A stretch of 64,000 nucleotides of DNA from Brachybacterium saurashtrense (GTDB lineage Bacteria > Actinomycetota > Actinomycetes > Actinomycetales > Dermabacteraceae): positions 3,348,001 through 3,412,000 of the forward strand of contig NZ_CP031356.1 in assembly GCF_003355475.1 (NCBI RefSeq). The letters run 5' to 3'. This document shows, piece by piece, positions 51,618 through 64,000 of this stretch. The position numbers and the translations under genes were made by a program. The notes beneath the pieces were generated by a model. It was not told where the DNA came from and did not search any database. It was given only the letters and a program-made list of their open reading frames with translations. Numbering within the stretch: position 1 is the first letter of the stretch; each line of letters begins with the position of its first letter.

Positions 51618-52456
51618 GCCTGGGTCTCCTGGAGGGGTGCGGTCCGTGCGGCGTCGGCCGGCGGGGAGGTGCGGGCCGACGGGGCGGTGCCGGCCGGTGG
51701 AGCGGCGACGGCCTCGCGGCCGGCGCGAAGGCCGACGGTCGCCGAGAGCGCCTCGCGCGCGTGATCGCTGCGGACGTCGTGGAGGGTTCCCTCGTCGAGC
51801 AGGAAGGAGCGCCGGGAGAGCGCGGCGACCTGGAGGTCGTGGGTGATGGTCACCAGTGCCGCCTCCGACTCGCGGGCGATCTCGTCCAGCAGCGCCATCA
51901 CGGCCTCGCCGGTGGTGACGTCGAGGGCGCCGGTGGGCTCGTCCGCCAGGATCAGTCGCGGCCTGCGCACCAGGGCGCGGGCCACCGCCACGCGCTGCTG
52001 CTCGCCGCCCGAGAGACGGGAGGGCAGCTGCTGGGCCCGATCTGCCAGGCCCACCCGTTCGAGCATCTCCAGGGCGAGCTTCTCGCGCCGCCAGAACTGC
52101 CCGGCGCTGCCGTACATCAGCGGCATCATCACGTTCTCGAGCGCAGTGCGCCCGTCGAGCAGGTTGAACTGCTGGAACACGAAGCCGATCGAGGCGCCGC
52201 GCAGGCGGGCACGCCGTCGGTCGCCCAGGCGGGAGACGTCCAGCCCGTCGAACAGCAGCTCGCCGCCGGTCTGGTGGTCGATCAGGCCCAGCAGGTTCAG
52301 CAGCGTGGTCTTGCCGGAGCCGGAGCGCCCGACGATCGCGACATGGTCGCCGGACTCGACGCTCAGGTCGATGCCGCGCAGGATGTGCAGCTCCTCCCGG
52401 CTGGGCAGGCGCACGGAGCGGCGCAGGTCGCGCAGCTCGAGCAGGGGCGCGTTCAC
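51614..52456 (-). CDS. MacB-like ABC transporter ATPase
   Basis: 280 residues. LolD/MacB-type ATPase: Walker A GRSGSGKTT near residue 42, FVFQQFNLLDGRTALENV, signature LSGGEQQRV near 147, Walker B LILADEPTGALD near 167. The last 50 residues are a Pro/Ala-rich tail. Coupled to both neighbours by four-base overlaps. Confidence 0.94.
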   Translation of the reverse strand: MNAPLLELRDLRRSVRLPSREELHILRGIDLSVESGDHVAIVGRSGSGKTTLLNLLGLIDHQTGGELLFDGLDVSRLGDRRRARLRGASIGFVFQQFNLLDGRTALENVMMPLMYGSAGQFWRREKLALEMLERVGLADRAQQLPSRLSGGEQQRVAVARALVRRPRLILADEPTGALDVTTGEAVMALLDEIARESEAALVTITHDLQVAALSRRSFLLDEGTLHDVRSDHAREALSATVGLRAGREAVAAPPAGTAPSARTSPPADAARTAPLQETQA

Positions 52457-53517
52457 CAGGTGTCCACGCCGTGCAGGTCGTGCTCGCCGTCGACGCCGGG
52501 AGCGAACTGGAGGATCTCCTGGCCCTCTTCGAGCCCTCCGGTGATCTCCACGGTGCCCTCGCCGCGCATGCCGAGGGTGACCGAGAGCGGCATCGGCTCT
52601 CCGGTCTCCTCGTCGATCGCGTAGACGGTGCCGGAAGCGCCCTCGCCCTCCACGGCGGTGGTGGGCACGGTGAGCACGCCGGTGCGGGAGCCGAGATCCA
52701 CGGTCACCTCGACGCCGAGCCCCGGGACCACGCGCTCCTCGGCGGGCACGGGGCAGGTCAGCTGCGCGGCGGAGACCGCACCCCCGGAGGAGAGCGGCTC
52801 ACCGGTGAAGGGGTCGATCTCGCCCTGCGGGGCCTTGGGCCGCTCCACCTCGGCGTCCTCGGTGATGGCGGGGGCGCCGCAGGTGACGGGGTCCTGGGAG
52901 GCGGGCAGCGCGGCGGTGGCCGTCAGGTCGACGTCCAGCAGGGACAGCTGCTGCTCGGGGGTGAGGTCCGCGACGATCGAGTTGGTGCCGGGGGAGATCG
53001 TGGCGACGGCATCGCCCGTGGCGAGACCGTCCCACTCGGCGACCTCCATCCCGCTGAGGGTCCCGGTCGCGGTGGCCACGAGGTTCAGGTACCGGTACTC
53101 GGCGGCGGGTGCCTGCGGCGCCGCGGCCGCCGCGGTCTCGTCCCCCTCGATCGGCTCCTCCGGCATCTCGAGGACCTCGGGCTCGACCACCTGGCGCACC
53201 TGCAGGATGCGCTGTCCCTTCTCGACGTGATCGCCGTTGTGCAGCCAGATCCGGTTGATCTCTCCGTCGGCCGTGGCCTTCAGGGGGGTGCCGGCATCGG
53301 GCTGGACCATCGCCGCCAGCACCAGCTCGGAGGAGAGATCGCCGGTCTCGACGGGGACCACGGCGTACTGGTCGAACTCGGCGGTGGGGGACTGCGGATC
53401 CTCCTGCGCCGCATCCGCGCCGGAGGGGAAGAAGGCCATCTTCACCAGTGCCAGGGCGATGAGGCCGAGGATCAGCATCCAGATCACGGGGAAGACGTAG
53501 CGGCGCAGGGCGTCCAT
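52453..53517 (-). CDS. Membrane-fusion-type adaptor of the MacAB-like exporter
   Basis: 354 residues. A membrane anchor (about 9-28, FPVIWMLILGLIALALV) is followed by a lipoyl/barrel-sandwich half (ATADGEINRIWLHNGDHVEKGQRIL) with an inserted acidic linker and a beta-barrel (LTVPTTAVEGEGASGTVYAID). This is the HlyD/MacA-like partner in Gram-positive systems, where no outer membrane channel exists. First gene of the operon; GAAAGG precedes ATG 53517. Confidence 0.88.
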   Translation of the reverse strand: MDALRRYVFPVIWMLILGLIALALVKMAFFPSGADAAQEDPQSPTAEFDQYAVVPVETGDLSSELVLAAMVQPDAGTPLKATADGEINRIWLHNGDHVEKGQRILQVRQVVEPEVLEMPEEPIEGDETAAAAAPQAPAAEYRYLNLVATATGTLSGMEVAEWDGLATGDAVATISPGTNSIVADLTPEQQLSLLDVDLTATAALPASQDPVTCGAPAITEDAEVERPKAPQGEIDPFTGEPLSSGGAVSAAQLTCPVPAEERVVPGLGVEVTVDLGSRTGVLTVPTTAVEGEGASGTVYAIDEETGEPMPLSVTLGMRGEGTVEITGGLEEGQEILQFAPGVDGEHDLHGVDTW

Positions 53518-53713
53518 GGGCGCCTTTCGATCGGGTCGACGACGGTGCCGACGGGGACGGGGGAAGCAGGGCCGTGCCCGCCTCGGAGGAGGGCGCGCGC
53601 GGGGAGGGCGACGGCGGTCGCGAGCTGTCCAGTGTGTCCCGACGGAGCGCCGTGACCACCGACTTCGGTGGAGATCCTGCGCAGAGGGATGGTCCCGTGG
53701 TCTGATGCGGGCG

Positions 53714-53719
53714 TACCGT
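53714..53719 (+). promoter_or_regulatory. -10 hexamer TACCGT, leaderless start
   Basis: Exactly -12 to -7 from ATG 53726; it supports that start over the in-frame ATG at 53705. Confidence 0.5.
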
Positions 53720-53725
53720 CGGACC

Positions 53726-54661
53726 ATGACCGACGATGCCGCCAGTCCCGCCGTGCCCGACCCGCTCCTGCTGCTCCCGCTGCGCCAGAGGATCCTCGAG
53801 CGCGACCTCGGCGTGCGGGCGCTCCACCTGCACCGCGCCGGCCACGAGGAGCTCAGCCACCGCTTCGGCGAGGACACGGTCGAGAACGTCTACTCCGTCT
53901 CCAAGACGGTCACCGCGCTCGCCGTGGGCATCGCCGCCCAGGAGGGGCTGCTCGACCCCGAGGACCTGCTCGTCGACCACCTCCCGGCACCCGGCGGCGG
54001 CTACGGCCGCGGCGTGGACCAGGTGCGGCTGCGGCACCTGCTCACCATGACCTCCACCTCCCCGGTGCTGGGCTTCGCCGACGGCGAGCGCGAGCACGAG
54101 GACCTCACCGCGCTGCTGCTGCGCACCGACCTCGCCGCCGCGCCGGGGGAGAGGTGGGAGTACTCCAACGGCTCGATCTTCCTGCTCTCCCGCGTGATCG
54201 GCGAGCGCACCGGCACGACGATGCGGGACTGGCTGATGCCGCGTCTGTTCGAGCCGCTGGGGATCCTCAACCCGCAGTGGCACACCACGCGCGACGGGCA
54301 CACCTGGGGCGCGACCGGGCTGCACCTGAAGAGCGGCCAGCTCGCACGGATCGGTCGCCTGCTGCTGCAGCGGGGCGCGCACGACGGGACCCAGCTCGTG
54401 CCCGCCGCCTGGGTCGACGCCCTGCACGCCCCGGACAGCTGGGTCGCCACCGGCGAGCCGGAGCCGGAGGGCGCCCGCTACGGCCTCGGGGTGTGGGACT
54501 GCACCCCCGAGGGCATCTGGCGGGCCGACGGCGCGCTCGGCCAGCTGCTCGTCGTCATGCCCGCGCAGCAGGCCGTCCTCACCGTCACCTCCCGACTCGA
54601 GGGCCGCGGTGCGGCGGAGATCCTCCGCGCCGTGTGGGAGGAGCTGCTGCCGCTGCTGTGA
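53726..54661 (+). CDS. Beta-lactamase-fold serine hydrolase
   Basis: 311 residues, no signal peptide. SVSKTV with the Ser/Lys pair is near residue 57, WEYSN near 145, and a weakly conserved third motif lies around RADGALGQ near 270. Cytoplasmic members of this family are mostly esterases or peptidases. Divergent from the MacAB-like operon. Confidence 0.87.
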   Translation: MTDDAASPAVPDPLLLLPLRQRILERDLGVRALHLHRAGHEELSHRFGEDTVENVYSVSKTVTALAVGIAAQEGLLDPEDLLVDHLPAPGGGYGRGVDQVRLRHLLTMTSTSPVLGFADGEREHEDLTALLLRTDLAAAPGERWEYSNGSIFLLSRVIGERTGTTMRDWLMPRLFEPLGILNPQWHTTRDGHTWGATGLHLKSGQLARIGRLLLQRGAHDGTQLVPAAWVDALHAPDSWVATGEPEPEGARYGLGVWDCTPEGIWRADGALGQLLVVMPAQQAVLTVTSRLEGRGAAEILRAVWEELLPLL

Positions 54662-54732
54662 CGGCGGCGCGGGGCGGGCGAGGGCCGTCTGCGCGCGCCG
54701 GTCCGACGGGGCGGGCGGGCCTGCCGGCCGGG

Positions 54733-54738
54733 TAGCGT
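54733..54738 (+). promoter_or_regulatory. -10 hexamer TAGCGT, leaderless start
   Basis: Exactly -12 to -7 from ATG 54745; no ribosome site. Confidence 0.5.
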
Positions 54739-54744
54739 GGGCGC

Positions 54745-56115
54745 ATGGACTGGACCGCGCTGCTCAACCTCGCCCTCGTGGTGCTCTTCGTGCTGATCGG
54801 CGGCGTCTTCGCCGGCACCGAGATGGCGATCGTGAACCTGCGCGAGTCGCAGATCCGCCAGCTCGAGGAGAACGGGGCGCGCGGCGAGCGCACCGCGAAG
54901 CTGGTGCGGGACCCGAACCTGTTCCTCTCCGCGGTGCAGATCGGGGTCACCGTCGCCGGGTTCTTCTCCTCCGCCTACGGCGCCTCCACGATCGCCCCCT
55001 CCTTGGTGCCCGTGCTCGAGGGCGCGGGAGTGCCCTCCGCGACCGCGGGCACCGTGGCGCTGATCGGGATGACGCTGGTGATCGCCTACCTGTCGCTGGT
55101 GTTCGGCGAGCTGGTGCCCAAGCGCCTGGCGATGCAGAACGCGTTGGGCATGACCAAGATCGTCGGCCCGCCGCTGAGCGTGTTCGGGCGGATGATGCGC
55201 CCGGTGATCTGGCTGCTGTCGGTCTCCACCAACATCGTGGTGCGCCTGCTGGGCGGGGACCCGCACGCGGACCGCGAGGCGGTCTCCGCCGAGGAGATCA
55301 AGTCGATGGTGCGCAACTCCGACGCCCTGGACCAGGCCGAGTCGCGGGTGCTGGCCGACGTGTTCGACGCCTCCGAGCGCACCGTGGTGGAGGTGATGCA
55401 GCCCCGCCACCAGGTGCACTTCCTCGACGGCCGCGGCACCGTCGACGAGATCCGCGAGGAGATCCGCGACTCCGGGTTCTCCCGCTACCCGGTCACCGGC
55501 GAGGACGTCGACGACGTGCTCGGCTTCGTGCACGTGCGCGACATGCTGCTGGTGGACGATCCGGCCACCACCCGGATGTCGGAGCTGGTGCGCCCCATCG
55601 AGCACATCCCCGGCACCGTCGAGGTGCTGGGGGCGCTGAACCGGATGCGCGCCCACGCCCAGCAGATCGCCGTGGTGGTGGACGAGTACGGCGGCACCGA
55701 CGGCATCATCACCCTCGAGGACCTCCTCGAGGAGCTGGTGGGCGAGATCTACGACGAGTTCGACCAGGAGTCCTGGCCCGCCCCTGGCGGGCTGGACCGG
55801 ATCGTCGCGGCCGACGGCACCTTCGAGGGTGGGCTGATCCTGCAGGAGTTCGAGGCCGCCACCGAGATCCCGCTGCCGGACACCGGCGGCTACGAGACGG
55901 TGGGCGGCTTCCTCATGGCGCAGCTGGGCCGGATCCCTGAGGCGGGGGACGTCGTGCCCGTGGAGGGCGGGACGCTGCAGGTGGTGGAGGTGGACGAACG
56001 GCGCGTGCAGACGGTGCGGCTGATCCGCGATCTGCCCGGCGACCCGGCGGGCGCCGCGCCCGCCGCGGGGCAGGCGCCCGCCCCCGCCGCGGCAGCTCGC
56101 GAGGCGGACGACTGA
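54745..56115 (+). CDS. CNNM/CorC-HlyC family membrane transporter
   Basis: 456 residues. DUF21/CNNM membrane domain (about 1-190) with GGVFAGTEMAIVNLRESQ, AVQIGVTVAGFFSSAYG and FGELVPKRLAM; two CBS domains (about 205-325) with TVVEVMQPRHQVHFLDG; a CorC_HlyC domain (about 345-435) with VVDEYGGTDGIITLEDLLEEL. Family members export or regulate Mg2+ or Co2+, and actinobacterial ones are sometimes annotated as hemolysins without evidence. An Ala/Pro-rich tail ends the protein. Confidence 0.93.
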   Translation: MDWTALLNLALVVLFVLIGGVFAGTEMAIVNLRESQIRQLEENGARGERTAKLVRDPNLFLSAVQIGVTVAGFFSSAYGASTIAPSLVPVLEGAGVPSATAGTVALIGMTLVIAYLSLVFGELVPKRLAMQNALGMTKIVGPPLSVFGRMMRPVIWLLSVSTNIVVRLLGGDPHADREAVSAEEIKSMVRNSDALDQAESRVLADVFDASERTVVEVMQPRHQVHFLDGRGTVDEIREEIRDSGFSRYPVTGEDVDDVLGFVHVRDMLLVDDPATTRMSELVRPIEHIPGTVEVLGALNRMRAHAQQIAVVVDEYGGTDGIITLEDLLEELVGEIYDEFDQESWPAPGGLDRIVAADGTFEGGLILQEFEAATEIPLPDTGGYETVGGFLMAQLGRIPEAGDVVPVEGGTLQVVEVDERRVQTVRLIRDLPGDPAGAAPAAGQAPAPAAAAREADD

Positions 56116-56118
56116 CCT

Positions 56119-56143
56119 CCCGCCCCGAGTGGCTGTGGGCGGG
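56119..56143. terminator. Bidirectional terminator
   Basis: CCCGCCC and GGGCGGG flank an 11-nt loop between two convergent stops (56115 and 56145). Confidence 0.55.
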
Positions 56144-56144
56144 A

Positions 56145-56765
56145 TCAGTTCTCCGGCCAGGTCTCCGCGCTGGGGCCGGTGAGGCTGCCGGTGCCGAGGT
56201 TCGGGTCGATGGTGAGCGGGGAGAGTGTCCCGCCCTCCGGGAAGTCGCCTCCCGGGATGATCGTGAACGTCCCGGACAGTTGGATCGAGTCGTCCTCGGG
56301 CCTGACGCTCGGATCCAGCGGCCAGGAGAACTGGCCGATCGTGGGCTCGAAGGTGTCGTACGGGGTCTCCGCCCGGAGAGTGAAGCCCTGCGCGCTCGAG
56401 GAGGCGATCTTCCACGGCGTGTTGTTCTGCGCCACGGATGACCGCGTGTAGGGGAAGGGGAAGTTCAGGAAGTCGACGTCCGGGTTGTCGCCCGTGTAGG
56501 TGCAGGTGATCTCGACGATCGAGCCTGCTGCGACGATCGGCTGCCCCTGCCCGGGACGCGGGGAGACGCGCACGCCGTTCGAACGGACCTCGCCCGATGC
56601 CCCGTCCCCGATGACCTCGGCGGCGGTGATGTAGAAATCGAAGGTCTCGCGCAGGGGGTCGGAGAGGGCGAGCGCGGGGGCGGCGACGGCGACCGCGACG
56701 ACGGGCGCGGACCAGCTGGCGGCGCGCAGGACGGTGCGCCGGGAGGGACGGCGGGACATGTCCAT
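56145..56765 (-). CDS. Tat-exported protein, hypothetical
   Basis: 206 residues. Twin-arginine signal (SRRTVLRAAS, residues 8-17) with hydrophobic stretch and an ALA cleavage site near residue 34. The mature part is beta-rich with little similarity to known families (for example IVEITCTYTGDNPDVDFLNF and IQLSGTFTIIPGGDFPEGG). One Cys only. Secreted wall or extracellular protein is likely. Confidence 0.78.
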   Translation of the reverse strand: MDMSRRPSRRTVLRAASWSAPVVAVAVAAPALALSDPLRETFDFYITAAEVIGDGASGEVRSNGVRVSPRPGQGQPIVAAGSIVEITCTYTGDNPDVDFLNFPFPYTRSSVAQNNTPWKIASSSAQGFTLRAETPYDTFEPTIGQFSWPLDPSVRPEDDSIQLSGTFTIIPGGDFPEGGTLSPLTIDPNLGTGSLTGPSAETWPEN

Positions 56766-57073
56766 GAGGAACTCCAGGGGTCTTCGGCGCGGCGGTCACG
56801 CGGTGGAAGGCCGTGCGGACGGAGTTCGGACCAATGGCGCGGTGGGCGGAACCGCCACCGTATACCGAGTGGTCAGCGCGAATCGGTGCAACGGGTGATT
56901 CCGTGGTCGAGGCCACGGTGCGGCGGGAGCTGTGGCCTCGGGCGGTGTCACGGTCGGAGCGACAGCGCGCTCCGTTCCCTTCCCGCCACGCGGGTCGGGG
57001 CATAGCGTGAGAGGACGGCGGCGCTCCCTCTGCGCCGCGCCAGTTCGACGCCCCCGTCGCCAGGAGGACCACC
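56766..57073. promoter_or_regulatory. Divergent intergenic region before pyruvate oxidase
   Basis: 308 bp between two divergent starts. A GAGGCCAC-N15-GTGGCCTC dyad lies at 56909-56939. GGCATAGCGTGAGAGG at 57000-57015 may hold a -10 for the oxidase gene. No gene is seen. Confidence 0.4.
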
Positions 57074-62243
<5,170 letters not shown>

Positions 62244-62315
62244 GCCGCGCGCGCCGCGCACATCGTGACCGGGCCGAGGCCTGGATTCCCGACGCGTGTC
62301 CGGGGGTGCTCACCT

Positions 62316-63983
62316 ATGATGAACGAGCCCCTCGACCCTGCTGAACGGTGCGTGCCGGTGACGATCGAAGACTTCCTCAGGCTGCTGCTGCGCAACCTGC
62401 TCCTGCTCCTCGGCATCACTGCGCTCGGCGCCGCCGCCGGGTACGGCTACTCCTACACCCAGCCCGAGGTGTACAGCGCCAGCGCGCTCGGCTACGTCTC
62501 CGCGACCGCGCAGACGGACGACGAGGGCAACCCCATCAGCCAGACCAGCGGCAACATGGACCTGCAGTACACCAAGGCGCAGTCCTACCTGCCGCTGTTC
62601 GGCACCCGCGCCGTGGGGCAGTCCATCGTGGACGAGCTGGGCCTGGACGCCTCCCCGGACGCGGTGGCGGGCTCGCTGAGCGTGGGCCTGGACCCCAACG
62701 CCCCGATCCTCACCGTCACCGCCCGCGCCGCCACCGCCGAGCAGGCCTCCGCGATCGCGAACGCCGCGGTCGAGGCCACGGCGCAGGAGGCCCGCGTGCT
62801 CGAGACCGGCGGGGACGAGAACGTGCCCGTGAGCGTGCAGCTGGTCCCGTACCAGACGGCCGTGGTGCCGGGCGCGCCGGTCTCCCCGGACCGCGAGCGC
62901 TATCTCGCCGTCGGTGCGGTGGCCGGGCTGCTGATCGCCCTGGCCGTGGCCTGGGTGCGGGACCGCAACGACTCCCGGATCCGCACCGCCGAGGATCTGG
63001 AGGCCGCGGTCTCGCTGCCGCTGCTGGCCACCCTGCCGGAGTCGAAGGAGCTGGTGCGCGGCAAGGACGGGCTGCTGGCCGAGCCGAAGACCTTCGCCGC
63101 CCGGGAGGCGATCCGCCGCCTGCGCACCAACCTGCGCTACGTGGGCGTCGACGAGCCGCCGCGCTCGATCGTGGTCACCTCCGGCGCGCCCGGCGAGGGC
63201 AAGTCCGTGGTGGCCGGGAACCTCGCCCGGGTGATGGCCCGCTCCGGGCAGCCCACCCTGCTGATCGACGCGGACCTGCGCCGCCCCCGGGTGGCCGAGC
63301 AGTTCGGCATCGACGGCGAGGTGGGGCTGTCCCAGCTGCTCGCCGGCGCGGTGGGCGTCGAGGACGCCGTGCAGCCCGCCTCGGTGCCGCTGCTCTCCCT
63401 GCTGCCCTCCGGGCAGGTGCCGCCCAACCCCTCCGAGCTGCTGGGCTCCCGCCGCATGCAGGAGCTGATCGGCGAGCTGTCCCGCCGTTTCTTCGTGGTG
63501 ATCGACGCGCCGCCGGTGCTCGCCGTCACCGACGCCCAGCTGCTGGCCCGCCATGCCGACGGCGCGATCGTGGTGGCCGTCGCCGGGCGCACCCGCGCGA
63601 TGGGCCTGTCGGCCTCGGTCGCCGCGATCCGGGACATCGGCGCCACCGTGTACGGCGTGGTGCTGAACCGGATCTCCACCACCCGCTTCACCCGCATCGC
63701 CTACGGCGAGACCGGGTACGGCTACCACGCCTACGCGAAGTACGGCGACGAGGTGGAGATCGCACCGGAGACCGACGCCGTACTGCCCGACACCGCCGAG
63801 GAGGAGGCTCCGGCCGCCGCTGCGGCGCACGCCGACGGCACGACCTCGGAGGCGTCCCGCGCCGTGCGGTCGGCCGGGTCGCCGGAACCGGCGCCCACGG
63901 CGTCGGCGTCGTCCGCGGGGCGCGAGTCCCCGCGCCGGCCGCGCGGTCGCCGGGTCGCCACCACGGACCGGGACCAGGGATGA
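62316..63983 (+). CDS. Wzz-type chain-length regulator fused to BY-kinase
   Basis: About 555 residues. Two membrane helices (about 20-42 and 197-215) bracket an extracellular Wzz domain. The cytoplasmic tyrosine kinase has Walker A SGAPGEGKS near 288, Walker A' LLIDADLRRPR near 315 and Walker B VVIDAPPV near 394. Tyr residues cluster near 464-477 (YGETGYGYHAYAKY) as autophosphorylation sites. A disordered Ala/Ser/Pro tail ends the protein. It should control length and export of a rhamnose-containing polysaccharide. The start is uncertain: ATG 62316, ATG 62319, or GTG 62358, which gives the family-like TIEDFLRLL. Confidence 0.9.
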   Translation: MMNEPLDPAERCVPVTIEDFLRLLLRNLLLLLGITALGAAAGYGYSYTQPEVYSASALGYVSATAQTDDEGNPISQTSGNMDLQYTKAQSYLPLFGTRAVGQSIVDELGLDASPDAVAGSLSVGLDPNAPILTVTARAATAEQASAIANAAVEATAQEARVLETGGDENVPVSVQLVPYQTAVVPGAPVSPDRERYLAVGAVAGLLIALAVAWVRDRNDSRIRTAEDLEAAVSLPLLATLPESKELVRGKDGLLAEPKTFAAREAIRRLRTNLRYVGVDEPPRSIVVTSGAPGEGKSVVAGNLARVMARSGQPTLLIDADLRRPRVAEQFGIDGEVGLSQLLAGAVGVEDAVQPASVPLLSLLPSGQVPPNPSELLGSRRMQELIGELSRRFFVVIDAPPVLAVTDAQLLARHADGAIVVAVAGRTRAMGLSASVAAIRDIGATVYGVVLNRISTTRFTRIAYGETGYGYHAYAKYGDEVEIAPETDAVLPDTAEEEAPAAAAAHADGTTSEASRAVRSAGSPEPAPTASASSAGRESPRRPRGRRVATTDRDQG

Positions 63984-64000
63984 CCCTCGAGCGGCTCGGG
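63980..64000 (+). CDS. Start of next polysaccharide gene, truncated by window
   Basis: ATG 63980 overlaps the kinase stop (ATGA) and opens MTLERLG before the window ends. Coupling suggests another capsule or exopolysaccharide gene; identity cannot be told. Confidence 0.5.

Noticed and set aside
54745-56115. Hemolysin
   Set aside because: The CorC_HlyC name is historical; the domain set is that of a CNNM-type metal transporter.

Overview
The window is chromosomal DNA from a very GC-rich Gram-positive actinobacterium. Wobble positions are almost all G or C, many gene starts look leaderless, and IdeR/DtxR-like iron boxes, a class II fructose-bisphosphatase and Tat-type lipoproteins are present. 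The overall flavour suggests Micrococcales, perhaps a Brachybacterium-like member of the Dermabacteraceae, but that name is an inference from style and not from a search. I see no rRNA, tRNA, CRISPR array, transposase, integrase or prophage gene. About sixty protein genes cover most of the sequence.

Layout. 0.2-5.6 kb: a coupled sugar-import operon (two CUT1-type permeases, a Tat lipoprotein binding protein, two Gfo/Idh/MocA dehydrogenases), then glpX. 6.9-9.5 kb: an NrtR-like Nudix regulator, and a two-domain VOC protein convergent with a FrnE-like DsbA protein across a strong terminator. 9.6-16.1 kb: a very long YhgE/Pip membrane protein with palindromic operators in its promoter, gluQRS, a GNAT protein with a tandem-repeat tail, a YtxH-like protein and a cyclophilin. 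16.2-19.1 kb: a 55-bp tandem hairpin array, a VIT-type metal transporter with two iron boxes, a rhomboid protease, and a 670-bp gene-free stretch rich in DnaA-box-like sequences. 19-30.3 kb: pcp, GNAT, a secreted lamin-tail protein, a heterodimeric ABC exporter, dhaKLM for dihydroxyacetone, a GH13 glucosidase-like enzyme and an esterase. 30.4-33.0 kb: a winged-helix regulator coupled to a serine hydrolase and a membrane protein, then a YCII protein.

33.1-42.8 kb is the most distinctive region. A polar amino-acid-type ABC importer (permease, ATPase, binding protein) and two luciferase-like flavin monooxygenases overlap stop-to-start in one minus-strand operon. A LysR regulator and a membrane-anchored glutaredoxin-fold protein without cysteines lie downstream. 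Divergently there is an 872-residue fusion of an FAD/NAD(P)-binding domain with an F420/NADP-reductase-like Rossmann domain. The content parallels the Bacillus ytmI/tcy/cmo operon for modified cysteines, so I propose a sulfur-scavenging system with its own flavin or nicotinamide supply.

42.9-56.8 kb: an erythromycin-esterase-like protein, GNAT, small membrane and DUF proteins, a kinase-fold/methyltransferase fusion, a SigJ/ECF41-type sigma factor, a MacAB-like export operon, a beta-lactamase-fold hydrolase, a CNNM/CorC-type transporter and a secreted Tat protein. 57-64 kb: pyruvate oxidase, then a rhamnose/polysaccharide operon (rmlA, rmlB, a fused rmlC-rmlD, and a Wzz/BY-kinase) that runs off the window.
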